In this document: piece after piece, positions 27,276 through 35,303 of the stretch
Numbering within the stretch: the stretch's first letter is position 1
How the letters are laid out: each line of letters begins with the position of its first letter
NCBI GenBank assembly: GCA_003444085.1
Contig: DLVL01000009.1
Span: 12,389 to 76,388 of the forward strand
Direction of reading: 5' to 3'
Length of the DNA stretch: 64,000 nt
Origin: Kosmotogaceae bacterium
GTDB lineage: Bacteria > Thermotogota > Thermotogae > Petrotogales > Kosmotogaceae
Position numbers and translations under genes: made by a program
The notes under the pieces: generated by a model
Databases searched by the model: none
What the model saw: only the letters and a program-made list of their open reading frames with translations
What the model was told of the DNA's origin: nothing

Positions 27276-27351
27276 TATTTCAGCACTCTGATCAGTTGAT
27301 ATCGTAAAGAAATCATTAACGAATTACTTGTGTATCCTCTTGTTTACGCTC

Positions 27352-27380
27352 GTGCCAATCTCGCGCCGCCGTGCTATAAT
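27352..27380 (+). promoter_or_regulatory. Promoter of tRNA-Ser
   Basis: GTGCCA (27352-27357) and TATAAT (27375-27380) are separated by 17 bases; the tRNA begins 12 bases after the -10 box. Confidence 0.6.
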
Positions 27381-27392
27381 CGCTTCTGATCT

Positions 27393-27480
27393 GGAGGCGT
27401 ATCCTAATTGGCTAAGGAGCCGGTCTCGAAAATCGGTGGGGTTTTGCCCCTTGTGGGTTCGAGTCCCACCGCCTCCGCCA
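27393..27480 (+). tRNA. tRNA-Ser (anticodon CGA)
   Basis: GGAGGCG pairs with CGCCTCC, followed by encoded G-CCA. The anticodon stem CCGGT/ATCGG closes the loop CTCGAAA, giving anticodon CGA (codon UCG). The long variable arm TGGGGTTTTGCCCC confirms a class II serine tRNA. TTCGAGT is in the T loop. Length 88 including CCA. Confidence 0.95.
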
Positions 27481-27506
27481 GTTCCTCCAACCGTGCAGGT
27501 GATAGG

Positions 27507-29522
27507 ATGATAATTCACGATCTTCTCACACACATGAAACAGCGTATCTCAAGGGCTACCAATGATTATCTTATTCCCCGCGAGTGGCTACCATCAAATT
27601 ATGCAGGAGATGCTGAGGTCACAGACAGAGGGGTCCTTGTGAACCCTTACGAATTCGCGTCTACCTTGCTTTCCGGTTTTCTTCTCTCTTCAAAGACCAA
27701 CTACAATAAAGTGCCATGTTCTGGCACTGATGAGCCTGCCAAAGATAGCTCATGGATCCACAGATCAAGGATCTACTGTTCTTTTGTTAGAAGCACATGC
27801 GCTTTCTCACACTGCCATCATACCAAACCAGCAAGCAATGAAAAGTCTGATTACACCGACAGAGGTACGTTTCTGAAGATGATCTTTATGCTCCCGTACA
27901 TATCACACATGCACTTCGATTGCATCTATCTTCTTCCCATAACACTCATCAGCAATAGATACAAGAAAGGTGAACTCGGGTCTCCGTATTCAGTCAAGGA
28001 CTTCTTTAGCCCCGACCCCTGCTACCACGACAGTCTATTGGATGGCTTCACTGTGGAAGAGGAATTTCAGGCGTTTGTCGAAGCATGTCACGCTCTTGAA
28101 ATCAAGGTCCTTCTGGATTTCATGCCACGCACCGCTGCCCGTGACTCGGAGATGATTGCAGATCATCCAGAGTGGTTCTATTGGATAGATGCTTCCGTGG
28201 AAAATCAATACGGCCAGCCCCAAGTTCCAGGTTTGGATTTCAAAGTCCCTTCAAAGGAAGACCTTGAAGCGATCTATAAATCTGATTCCGTGCAAAGACA
28301 TCTGAAGCTCTTCAGATACGCTCCTTCTGTAACACATCCTGAGAAGTGGGCAAACTTTGTGAAATCAAGGCGAAATTCTTCTGACTTCTTCGATGAACTC
28401 GTTCAGACGTTTGGAGTTGTGACAGCCCCTGCCTTCTCTGACTGGATCAATGATACACAACCTGCATGGACCGATATTACGTTTCTCCGTTTGTATCTCG
28501 ACAATCCCAGAGACTCGCAACCATTCATCAAGAGCCACGACCAGCCTCCTTACATACTGCAGGACATAATCAAGGCTTCCAATTTCCCTGGGAACATTCC
28601 AAACACCGACCTGTGGAGTCTCCTTGAAGACATAATGCCGCACTACATTCGTGAATACGGCATTGACGGTGCTCGATTGGATATGGGGCACGCGCTGCCT
28701 GACGAACTTGAACACTCCATACTAGCGAACGCAAGACAACAAGACCCGGCTTTCGCCATAATCGCCGAAGAGTTACAGATGGAAAAGGATGTAGAAAGCA
28801 AGAAGGCTGGATATGACTGTATTCTCGGCAATACCTGGTGGATGATGCCGCGTATTCAGGAGAACAGATTCCAGCAAATGGTAACAGAGGTTCTGCCCAG
28901 ACTGGAGCTACCGACACTGGCATGTTGCGAAACTCCAGATACTCCGAGGTCTGCGGCAAGAGCTCATGGGAAGGATTTCTCAACAATGATGACTATCCTG
29001 AGCTTCTTTCTACCTAATGCAATACCTTTTGTCAATTCAGGACAGGAAATCTTCGAAGTGCAGCCGATGAACCTTGGACTTGACAACAACCCGGAGGGTC
29101 GTTTCGTCTTGCCAGAAGATGATCCCCTCTACGGAAAGCTTGCCTTCTTCGACAACTACGCTCTGCACTGGAATACAACCGAGAACCTCATTGATGCTAT
29201 TGCAACCGCTGCAGAACTCCATGGCAACTCAAAGAACCTGCTGAACAAAGACAATATGAGGATTCTTTTGGACGATGAGTCACGTCTTTCTGGACTGATT
29301 TACTGGGATGGACACAAAGGAATTTTAGTGCTGTTGAACACTGATTTCACCAATAACAAGTACGAGTCAGTTGATCTTGGATATCATACCTGGAAAGACT
29401 TTCACCGCGTCTCGTGGTCTATCAGAGATTCTCAGCCATTTTCTCAGCCACCACATATGATTGGATCAAGGCTGGAAGTGTTTCTGAGACCCGGTAAAAC
29501 GGTTGTTGCTTCGATAGAATAA
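27507..29522 (+). CDS. Glycoside hydrolase family 13 (alpha-amylase-like) protein, atypical
   Basis: A 671-residue TIM-barrel protein of the alpha-amylase clan. Recognisable GH13 elements: YLLPITLISNRYKKGELGSPYSV (about 155-180), VLLDFMPR near 206, the nucleophile region IDGARLDMGHA near 390 with the candidate nucleophile Asp, the acid/base IIAEEL near 418, and CCETPDTPRSA near 475. The last replaces the usual His-Asp pair (NHD or SHD) with Pro-Asp. No signal peptide is seen, so it is cytoplasmic. Substrate unknown; maltodextrin or trehalose metabolism is a guess. The ATG at 27507 (AGGTGATAGG upstream) begins 27 bases after tRNA-Ser with no terminator between. Confidence 0.7.
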   Translation: MIIHDLLTHMKQRISRATNDYLIPREWLPSNYAGDAEVTDRGVLVNPYEFASTLLSGFLLSSKTNYNKVPCSGTDEPAKDSSWIHRSRIYCSFVRSTCAFSHCHHTKPASNEKSDYTDRGTFLKMIFMLPYISHMHFDCIYLLPITLISNRYKKGELGSPYSVKDFFSPDPCYHDSLLDGFTVEEEFQAFVEACHALEIKVLLDFMPRTAARDSEMIADHPEWFYWIDASVENQYGQPQVPGLDFKVPSKEDLEAIYKSDSVQRHLKLFRYAPSVTHPEKWANFVKSRRNSSDFFDELVQTFGVVTAPAFSDWINDTQPAWTDITFLRLYLDNPRDSQPFIKSHDQPPYILQDIIKASNFPGNIPNTDLWSLLEDIMPHYIREYGIDGARLDMGHALPDELEHSILANARQQDPAFAIIAEELQMEKDVESKKAGYDCILGNTWWMMPRIQENRFQQMVTEVLPRLELPTLACCETPDTPRSAARAHGKDFSTMMTILSFFLPNAIPFVNSGQEIFEVQPMNLGLDNNPEGRFVLPEDDPLYGKLAFFDNYALHWNTTENLIDAIATAAELHGNSKNLLNKDNMRILLDDESRLSGLIYWDGHKGILVLLNTDFTNNKYESVDLGYHTWKDFHRVSWSIRDSQPFSQPPHMIGSRLEVFLRPGKTVVASIE

Positions 29523-29526
29523 AACT

Positions 29527-29790
29527 TCACTTACGGGGTTTGACTAGCAGTCGTATTGCCGTTCTGACTTCACCTTCAATATCAACATCAGAAAACGATG
29601 GATAACAGACAAGATCCACTCCGCTCGGCGCAAGATAGCCCCTTGCAATAGCTATCGCCTTTATAGACTGGTTAACGGCACCGGCACCGATCGCCTGCAA
29701 CTCCACTATTCCTTTTTCCCGGATCACTCCGGCGAGTGCACCAGCAACTGCGTTGGGGTTGGACTTCGATGCTACCTTGAGAATCTCCAT
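29527..29790 (-). CDS. spoVS: SpoVS-family protein (stage V sporulation protein S homolog)
   Basis: 87 residues with the Alba-like SpoVS fold: EILKVASKSNPNAVAGALAG at the start, ELQAIGAGAVNQSIKAIAIAR in the middle. SpoVS acts in sporulation in Bacillus, but homologs are widespread in non-sporulating bacteria including Thermotogae, where they are thought to bind nucleic acid. The gene directly follows five tRNA genes on the same strand with 33 bases to the nearest, so it may be made from the tRNA precursor transcript. It converges with the GH13 gene with only four bases between. Confidence 0.9.
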   Translation of the reverse strand: MEILKVASKSNPNAVAGALAGVIREKGIVELQAIGAGAVNQSIKAIAIARGYLAPSGVDLVCYPSFSDVDIEGEVRTAIRLLVKPRK

Positions 29791-29822
29791 CCTCTGTTAC
29801 CTCCCTCGGCGATCTGGTTCTA

Positions 29823-29899
29823 TGGTGCGCCCGGCAGGAGTTGAACCTGCAACCCTCGGATCCGAAGTCCGATGCTCTATCCAATTGAGCCACGGACGC
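29823..29899 (-). tRNA. tRNA-Arg (anticodon TCG)
   Basis: Acceptor GCGTCCG/CGGGCGC (one G-U pair), anticodon stem TCGGA/TCCGA around CTTCGGA, encoded A-CCA end. Reads codon CGA and probably other CGN codons. Last of five tRNAs in a row. Confidence 0.95.
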
Positions 29900-29907
29900 C
29901 AGTAATC

Positions 29908-29984
29908 TGGGGTGGCTGGCGGGATTTGAACCCGCGACCACCTGATCCACAGTCAGGCGCTCTGCCAGCTGAGCTACAACCACC
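29908..29984 (-). tRNA. tRNA-His (anticodon GTG)
   Basis: Anticodon stem CCTGA/TCAGG around CTGTGGA. Acceptor GTGGTTG/CAGCCAC with an extra 5' G opposite discriminator C, the tRNA-His identity element, and encoded CCA. Confidence 0.95.
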
Positions 29985-29995
29985 ACGGTACGTCT

Positions 29996-30071
29996 TGGTG
30001 CGCCCGGCAGGAATCGAACCTGCAACCCTCGGATTAGAAGTCCGATGCTCTATCCGTTGAGCCACGGGCGC
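29996..30071 (-). tRNA. tRNA-Arg (anticodon TCT)
   Basis: Acceptor GCGCCCG/CGGGCGC, anticodon stem TCGGA/TCCGA around CTTCTAA, encoded A-CCA. Reads AGA/AGG, common arginine codons in this window. Confidence 0.95.
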
Positions 30072-30147
30072 TGGAGCGGCCGACGGGGATCGAACCCGCA
30101 ACCCTCGGCTTGGAAGGCCGATACTCTACCAGTTGAGCTACAGCCGC
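30072..30147 (-). tRNA. tRNA-Gly (anticodon TCC)
   Basis: Acceptor GCGGCTG/CGGCCGC, anticodon stem TCGGC/GCCGA around CTTCCAA, encoded T-CCA. Its CCA abuts the first base of tRNA-Arg(TCT) with no spacer, so one RNase P cut makes both ends. Confidence 0.95.
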
Positions 30148-30156
30148 ATCGTTAAC

Positions 30157-30232
30157 TGGTCGGGGAGACTGGACTTGAACCAGCGACCTCCTGTGCCCAA
30201 GACAGGCGCGCTTCCGTCTGCGCTACTCCCCG
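30157..30232 (-). tRNA. tRNA-Pro (anticodon TGG)
   Basis: Acceptor CGGGGAG/CTCCCCG, anticodon stem CCTGT/ACAGG around CTTGGGC, encoded A-CCA. First of the five-tRNA array, right after the promoter. Confidence 0.95.
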
Positions 30233-30242
30233 CAGCAGATAA

Positions 30243-30271
30243 AATATACCAGATTTTGTTAACATCGTCAA
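30243..30271 (-). promoter_or_regulatory. Promoter of the five-tRNA array
   Basis: Minus strand TTGACG, 17 bases, TATATT, ending 11 bases before the first base of tRNA-Pro. One of the few full -35/-10 promoters in the window, as expected for stable RNA. Confidence 0.8.
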
Positions 30272-30331
30272 TACGCGAAAGCCGCAAAGACTAGCAACCA
30301 TGGGGAATAAGGCGAGCAGTTGATATACCAT

Positions 30332-30359
30332 TAAAGGCGACCCCTTCATGGGGTCGCCT
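30332..30359 (-). terminator. Terminator after rpsO
   Basis: Arms GGCGACCCC and GGGGTCGCC (30336-30344 and 30350-30358) with a five-base loop; on the minus strand TTTAA follows. It lies eight bases after the rpsO stop and before the tRNA promoter. Confidence 0.75.
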
Positions 30360-30366
30360 GCAATAC

Positions 30367-30627
30367 CTAGCCTCGCAAACCCAGTTTGGTAATAAGATCT
30401 TTGTAGACCTCGGGCTTACTGTTCTTAACATACCTGAGCATCTTTCTGCGTCTTCCTACCAGCTTCAAAAGTCCTCTTCTGGTATGGAAGTCCTTAGGGT
30501 GCTCTTTCAGATGCTCCGTAAGGTGCCTGATTCTGGCAGTCATGATCGCAATCTGCACTTCCACAGAACCAGTGTCTTTGTCATGTAGCTGATACTCCTT
30601 AACTAGCTCTTGCTTGTCAACGTCCAT
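30367..30627 (-). CDS. rpsO: 30S ribosomal protein S15
   Basis: 86 residues. [23 protein letters not shown] (about 20-42), the [19 protein letters not shown] core (about 51-69) and the C-terminal LGLRG are the S15 pattern. It is a single-gene unit with its own promoter and terminator and a leader of some 55 bases that could hold the usual S15 autoregulatory site. Confidence 0.97.
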   Translation of the reverse strand: MDVDKQELVKEYQLHDKDTGSVEVQIAIMTARIRHLTEHLKEHPKDFHTRRGLLKLVGRRRKMLRYVKNSKPEVYKDLITKLGLRG

Positions 30628-30690
30628 TGTGTCCTCCTCATCCTCCTAACCAAGCCAGGGGTGTACCCAGACTGAGTATGGGGTCGCACC

Positions 30691-30719
30691 ATTGTAACCC
30701 AAAGCTTATTTCAGGTCAA
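30691..30719 (-). promoter_or_regulatory. Promoter of rpsO
   Basis: Minus strand TTGACC, 17 bases, TACAAT, about 65 bases upstream of the rpsO start. The -35 box begins ten bases after the eno stop. Confidence 0.75.
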
Positions 30720-30728
30720 GTGAGAATC

Positions 30729-32021
30729 TCAAACCTTGCTGAGTATATAGAATGAATCCATTCCAAGAAAAGCGGCTGACTCGCCCAACTCTTCCTCGAT
30801 TCTAAGAAGCTCATTATACTTGGCTATCCTGTCGCTTCTGGAGGCTGATCCTGTCTTAATCATTCCTGTGTTCGCTGCTACCGCAAGATGAGCGATAAAC
30901 GTATCTTCCGTTTCACCGGATCGATGAGAGACTACACAGGTCAGCCCGTTTTTCTGGGCATAGGAAATCGTGTCTAGCGTCTCTGTAACTGAACCAATCT
31001 GGTTCAGTTTAATGAGTATAGAATTGCTGCACTTTTCTTCGATTCCCTTCTTGAGCCGCTTGATATTGGTCACATAAAGATCATCACCGATTATCTGGAT
31101 TCTCTTACCAACTTTTTCGGTGAATTTGCTGAATGCATCCCAGTCTTCTTCAAAGAAAGGATCCTCGATACTGACAATCGGGTATCTGGATATCAGACCT
31201 TCGTAGTAAACGATCAATTCATTCGCAGTCATCTCTTTGCCATCGATCAGATATAGCTTCCTCTCTTCATCAAAGAACGAGTCTGCAGCACAATCAAGGG
31301 CGATGAAGATCTCTTTGCCCACTTCGTAACCTGCTGCATCTACGGCCTTAATGATATACGAAATCGCCTGTTCGTTATTTCCCAGGTTTGGCGCAAAACC
31401 GCCTTCATCTCCAACAGAAGTAATATGACCGTCTGACTTCAGTAGCTTCTTGAGGTGCTGAAAGATTTCTACACCTGCCCTGAGAGCTTCAGAGTATTTC
31501 TTGAAGCCGGCAGGAACGATCATGAACTCCTGGATGTCCAGATTGTTGTCCGCATGCTGCCCCCCGTTGATAATGTTCATGAATGGGATTGGAAGTGTCT
31601 TGCTGTTTGCCCCACCGAGATACCTGTAAAGTGGCATGCCAAGACAATCTGCGGCAGCTCTCGCAACCGCCATGGAGACTCCAAGAATTGCGTTTGCCCC
31701 CAATTTGCTCTTGCCGTCTGTGCCATCGAGTTCGATCAGTGTCCTATCAAGATCAGTTTGATCAAAAGCATTCATTCCAACTACTTCAGGAGCTATTACA
31801 TCATTCACATTGTCAACAGCCCTGCTAACACCTTTACCGAGAAAACGCTTCTTATCACCATCTCGAAGTTCCAGTGCCTCGAATTGACCGGTCGACGCTC
31901 CAGAAGGGACTATTGCCCTACCAAAAGATCCGTCATCGAGCCAGACTTCTACTTCAACAGTCGGTGTTCCTCGTGAATCCAGCACCTCTCTTGCCAGAAT
32001 ATCGACTATCTGCACATACAT
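30729..32021 (-). CDS. eno: Enolase
   Basis: Interconverts 2-phosphoglycerate and phosphoenolpyruvate. 430 residues. SGASTG is near 41-46, the loop [11 protein letters not shown] near 150, GDEGGFAPN near 205, the metal ligands appear in [14 protein letters not shown] and GDDLYVTN (near 245, 288 and 315), and HRSGETED near 370. The ATG at 32021 has GGAGG eight bases upstream; an upstream GTG/ATG lies inside pyrH. The start is 17 bases after pyrH, suggesting joint transcription. Confidence 0.97.
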   Translation of the reverse strand: MYVQIVDILAREVLDSRGTPTVEVEVWLDDGSFGRAIVPSGASTGQFEALELRDGDKKRFLGKGVSRAVDNVNDVIAPEVVGMNAFDQTDLDRTLIELDGTDGKSKLGANAILGVSMAVARAAADCLGMPLYRYLGGANSKTLPIPFMNIINGGQHADNNLDIQEFMIVPAGFKKYSEALRAGVEIFQHLKKLLKSDGHITSVGDEGGFAPNLGNNEQAISYIIKAVDAAGYEVGKEIFIALDCAADSFFDEERKLYLIDGKEMTANELIVYYEGLISRYPIVSIEDPFFEEDWDAFSKFTEKVGKRIQIIGDDLYVTNIKRLKKGIEEKCSNSILIKLNQIGSVTETLDTISYAQKNGLTCVVSHRSGETEDTFIAHLAVAANTGMIKTGSASRSDRIAKYNELLRIEEELGESAAFLGMDSFYILSKV

Positions 32022-32037
32022 ACCAAACACCTCCAAA

Positions 32038-32736
32038 CTATGCTTCAACTACGCTTCCAACGTCATTTCCCATTATAGCATTGTAGAGATTCCCGTCCTT
32101 GAACATATCAAGAACGATGATCTTCACACTGTATCTTCTGCAGAGAGATAGAGCTTCCGTGTCCATAACTTCAAGCCGACGGTTTATTGCTTCTGAGTAG
32201 GTAATCCGTGATATCTTTTTTGCAGAGCTGTCTCTTACCGGATCAGCAGTATATATTCCGTCGACTTTTGTCCCCTTGATTAGAAGATCTGCTCCAAATT
32301 CTATCGCCTTCATTGCTGCGGCCGTGTCAGTTGTGAGGAAAGGAAGAGAAGTACCTCCTCCAAAAATCACCAGCGCACCTGTGTCAAACATCTCATTGAT
32401 TGCGTCGTAATTCATCGCGTTAAATGCTGGCGAGAATGAAACTGGCGATACCACAACACTCTTGATGCCGCTATTTACGAACACGTCTTTCAAATACAAC
32501 GAGTTGATGAGTGTTCCAAGCATTCCCACGTGATCGGCACTAACAGGGCTCAGTTCCGAAAGATCCCTGCCCCTGACGATATTGCCAGCTCCCACAACTA
32601 TTCCAAGTTGCACCCTCTGTTCAACTACCTGCTTTACCTGCTTAACAAGGAAAGCAAGACGTTCCGGGTCAAATCCACGTGAGTCCTGCCCACTAAGAGC
32701 CTCGCCGCTGAGTTTCAAGAGCACTCTTGTGTTCAC
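32038..32736 (-). CDS. pyrH: UMP kinase
   Basis: Bacterial hexameric uridylate kinase of the amino-acid kinase fold, 232 residues. LLKLSGEAL at residues 6-14, [12 protein letters not shown] near 47, [16 protein letters not shown] near 125, [18 protein letters not shown] near 148. It makes UDP from UMP and is usually controlled by GTP and UTP. The gene follows tsf as in most bacteria, but a terminator hairpin lies between, so its level may be set apart from EF-Ts. frr is not next to it. Confidence 0.95.
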   Translation of the reverse strand: MNTRVLLKLSGEALSGQDSRGFDPERLAFLVKQVKQVVEQRVQLGIVVGAGNIVRGRDLSELSPVSADHVGMLGTLINSLYLKDVFVNSGIKSVVVSPVSFSPAFNAMNYDAINEMFDTGALVIFGGGTSLPFLTTDTAAAMKAIEFGADLLIKGTKVDGIYTADPVRDSSAKKISRITYSEAINRRLEVMDTEALSLCRRYSVKIIVLDMFKDGNLYNAIMGNDVGSVVEA

Positions 32737-32754
32737 CTGTCCACCCCCAACAAC

Positions 32755-32778
32755 AAAAAAGGTGAGCAGCAGCTCACC
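32755..32778 (-). terminator. Terminator between tsf and pyrH
   Basis: Minus strand GGTGAGC-TGCT-GCTCACC followed by T6. A good intrinsic terminator inside what is otherwise a tsf-pyrH-eno transcription unit, so probably an attenuating one. Confidence 0.8.
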
Positions 32779-32781
32779 CCT

Positions 32782-33381
32782 TTATTCCTCACCAACTACC
32801 CACCTGATGAACCGACTTACCTTGATGTTCTCACCGGTTTTGGCAATTAGCTCGATCAAAAGATCATTCATGGTTTTCCCGGATTCAAAGACATACTCCT
32901 GCTCCAGAAGTGAGTTGTCTTTGCAAAAGGCATCTATCTTGCCGTCAACAATCCTGTCAAGAACGTGTTCAGGCTTTCCTGATTCCTTCATCTGTTCCTT
33001 GTATATTTCTCGCTCTTTCTCGAGAATCTCCTCGGGAATGTCTGATCTGGAAACCCAGCGAGCCCCCATAGCAGCTATCTGCAAAGCAAGCTTATGCGCC
33101 AGCTCTTTGAATTCATCGGTTCTTGCAACAAAGTCAGTATTACAGTTCAGCTCGAGCAGAACACCGAGTTTGTTGTTGTGGTGAATGTAGGAATAGAGAA
33201 TACCTTCGGCTGCTTCCCGTCCTGAAACTTTGTCAGCCTTCATGATCCCCTTCTTTCTCAAATACTCCTTGCTCTTCTCGAAGTCTCCATCTGTCTCTTC
33301 AAGAGCTTTCTTGCAGTCCAATATGCCCGCATTTGTCATCTCGCGCAGTTTCTTTACCATTTCTGTTGTGATATCTGCCAT
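32782..33381 (-). CDS. tsf: Translation elongation factor Ts
   Basis: Guanine-nucleotide exchange factor for EF-Tu, 199 residues (short form, as in other thermophile-related lineages). The UBA-like N-terminus has KKLREMTNAGILDCKKALEE (10-29), and the core carries the signature ELNCNTDFVART near 78-89. The usual partner rpsB is not upstream here; coaD and the proS operon are. A -10-like TATAAT is seen on the minus strand at 33413-33418. Confidence 0.95.
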   Translation of the reverse strand: MADITTEMVKKLREMTNAGILDCKKALEETDGDFEKSKEYLRKKGIMKADKVSGREAAEGILYSYIHHNNKLGVLLELNCNTDFVARTDEFKELAHKLALQIAAMGARWVSRSDIPEEILEKEREIYKEQMKESGKPEHVLDRIVDGKIDAFCKDNSLLEQEYVFESGKTMNDLLIELIAKTGENIKVSRFIRWVVGEE

Positions 33382-33412
33382 GCTGTAACCTCCTTAAGCT
33401 AGTCCAAGTAGA

Positions 33413-33418
33413 ATTATA
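33413..33418 (-). promoter_or_regulatory. Candidate -10 box for tsf
   Basis: TATAAT on the minus strand about 32 bases upstream of the tsf start; no good -35 box. Confidence 0.35.
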
Positions 33419-33459
33419 TATTCAGCAGAGCAATAAAGATCTCAGTAATGTTAATGATT

Positions 33460-33933
33460 TCACCGGGTCTTTTTTCTGAAGGCTTCAATGACAAACTCCG
33501 GTACCCATTCGGAAACATCCCCACCGAAGCAGATTATTTCCTTTACTATCGATGAAGAGATAAAAGAGTACTTCGTATCGGTCATGAAGAACATCGACTC
33601 GAAATCTGGGAGCAGTCTTCTGTTCGCATGCGCCATTTGCAGCTCCATCTCAAAATCAGAAACTGCTCTTAGACCTCGAATCACAATCCTGCTGCTGCTC
33701 TTTCTCACATAGTCCACTAGGAGTCCACAATGTGAGTCCACAGTAATCTTCCCCATGACAACAAGGGACTTTTCGACCATCTCAAGCCTCTCTTCAAGAG
33801 AAAACATATACTGCTTGTGAGGATTCATCATCACCACCACAATTATTTCATCGAAGACACGAGATGCTCTCTTCACAATATCAATGTGACCGTAGGTGAT
33901 GGGGTCAAAAGACCCGGGGTATATGGCTTTCAT
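33460..33933 (-). CDS. coaD: Phosphopantetheine adenylyltransferase
   Basis: Fourth step of coenzyme A synthesis. 157 residues. The nucleotidyltransferase HxGH motif is [10 protein letters not shown] near 14-23, and the second motif [20 protein letters not shown] near 115-135 holds the ISSS segment. [11 protein letters not shown] at the start is diagnostic. The ATG overlaps the Rrf2 stop by one base. Confidence 0.96.
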   Translation of the reverse strand: MKAIYPGSFDPITYGHIDIVKRASRVFDEIIVVVMMNPHKQYMFSLEERLEMVEKSLVVMGKITVDSHCGLLVDYVRKSSSRIVIRGLRAVSDFEMELQMAHANRRLLPDFESMFFMTDTKYSFISSSIVKEIICFGGDVSEWVPEFVIEAFRKKTR

Positions 33934-34391
33934 CAGTCGCTTTTCACTTGCAGAACATCGGGGGGATTATCTTCAATAGATCTTCCAAGATTCATCAGGT
34001 CAGCAATGCTCATATCTCCCAACTCTCTCATCATCGCGTTGTAAAGCTTAAACCATACATACTTAACCGTGCACTCGTCTGTTCGCAAGCATTTCCCGTC
34101 CCGTTGTACGCACTCAAAAGAGTTGAGTGGATTGTCCAGCTTCATGATGACATCTCTAACAGAAATCTTCTCTGGTGGAATCTTCAATCCATAGCCCCCA
34201 TACCGTCCTCGGATAGCCCTGACTATACCAGCCTGTCTGAGCTCTCCAAAAATCTTCTCGAGGAAATCTCTTGGAATGGGCGTTCTATTAACAATTTCAA
34301 CGAGGGAAAGTTTGTCTTCGCCTTTCTCTGCAGCAATAGCCAATTCGTAAAGTGCGCGCAGCGCGTAGCTGCTCTTCAGAGTGAAACCCAT
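33933..34391 (-). CDS. Rrf2-family transcriptional regulator
   Basis: A 152-residue winged-helix regulator of the IscR/Rrf2 type. The HTH covers about residues 10-60 ([31 protein letters not shown]). Three cysteines follow in the order C-x6-C-x5-C ([15 protein letters not shown], about 95-109), the arrangement that binds an Fe-S cluster in IscR. It could sense iron-sulfur status, redox or nitric oxide. It lies between ftsY and coaD, so its targets are not evident from context. GGAGGTG precedes the ATG. Confidence 0.85.
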   Translation of the reverse strand: MGFTLKSSYALRALYELAIAAEKGEDKLSLVEIVNRTPIPRDFLEKIFGELRQAGIVRAIRGRYGGYGLKIPPEKISVRDVIMKLDNPLNSFECVQRDGKCLRTDECTVKYVWFKLYNAMMRELGDMSIADLMNLGRSIEDNPPDVLQVKSD

Positions 34392-34406
34392 AGCTCACAC
34401 CTCCGT

Positions 34407-35303
34407 TTAGTCAGTGCTTAGCAAAGCTTCTACAAACATTTCTGGGTCAAAGGGGCGCAGATCTTCAAGCTTCTCACCGATACCGATATACTTAACTGGA
34501 ATCCCTAGTTCTCGCGAGATCGCGAATACGATTCCACCTTTGGCAGTACCATCAAGCTTTGTGAGAATAATCCCTGTGACTCTGACGGCATCAAGGAATT
34601 TCCTAGCCTGCATCAAGCCGTTTTGACCGGTATTTGCATCTATCACAAGGAGTACTTCATGTGGCGCATCTTCTATCAACCTGGCAACGACTCTATGTAT
34701 CTTCTTCAGTTCTTCCATGAGGTTGTGTCTTGTGTGGAGTCTGCCAGCAGTATCAATGATCACCAGATCCTTCTTCTTGCTCAAGGCATGATTCACCGCA
34801 TCAAAAGCCACTGACGCAGCATCTGCGCCATGCCCCTGGCTAATAAACTCTGCACCTGTCTGTTCACACCAGTGTTTCAGCTGCTCGACTGCAGCTGCTC
34901 TGAAAGTATCACCAGAAGCCACAACAACTGACTTCCCGAGAGAAGAGTACATCTTTGAAAGCTTCCCAATGGTCGTCGTCTTACCTGTTCCATTAACGCC
35001 AACAACACTAATGACATGTGGCAGTTCACTGAAGATGGTTTCAGAAGTTTCGACTTCTTTAAGATGCTCAACCAGAATCTCTTTGAGTACCTGAACAGCG
35101 TTATCAGATCGCTTGGTCCTGCTCCTTAAAGTGTCAACGACTGACTCGACTGTCTCCATACCCATATCTGATAAGATTAAGAGCTCTTCCACTTCCTCGA
35201 TAGCGGCTGAAAGATCACCCCCAGAGAGCGCGTCTCTAATGCGCTTAAATACCGACTCCCTGCTTTTTCGTAGGCCATCTTTTATTTGGGAGAAAAGGCT
35301 CAT
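34407..35303 (-). CDS. ftsY: Signal recognition particle receptor FtsY
   Basis: SRP GTPase that docks ribosomes at the membrane. 298 residues: a short NG form without the acidic A domain of E. coli. GTPase motifs: GVNGTGKTTTIGKL near 103-116, DTFRAAAVEQL near 137, VIIDTAGR near 185, and TKLDGTAKGG near 248. The ATG overlaps the proS stop by four bases. Confidence 0.96.
   Translation of the reverse strand: MSLFSQIKDGLRKSRESVFKRIRDALSGGDLSAAIEEVEELLILSDMGMETVESVVDTLRSRTKRSDNAVQVLKEILVEHLKEVETSETIFSELPHVISVVGVNGTGKTTTIGKLSKMYSSLGKSVVVASGDTFRAAAVEQLKHWCEQTGAEFISQGHGADAASVAFDAVNHALSKKKDLVIIDTAGRLHTRHNLMEELKKIHRVVARLIEDAPHEVLLVIDANTGQNGLMQARKFLDAVRVTGIILTKLDGTAKGGIVFAISRELGIPVKYIGIGEKLEDLRPFDPEMFVEALLSTD

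Noticed and set aside
27408..27506. Extension of the GH13 gene upstream through tRNA-Ser
   Set aside because: The upstream ATG lies inside the tRNA gene; the ATG at 27507 has a ribosome binding site.
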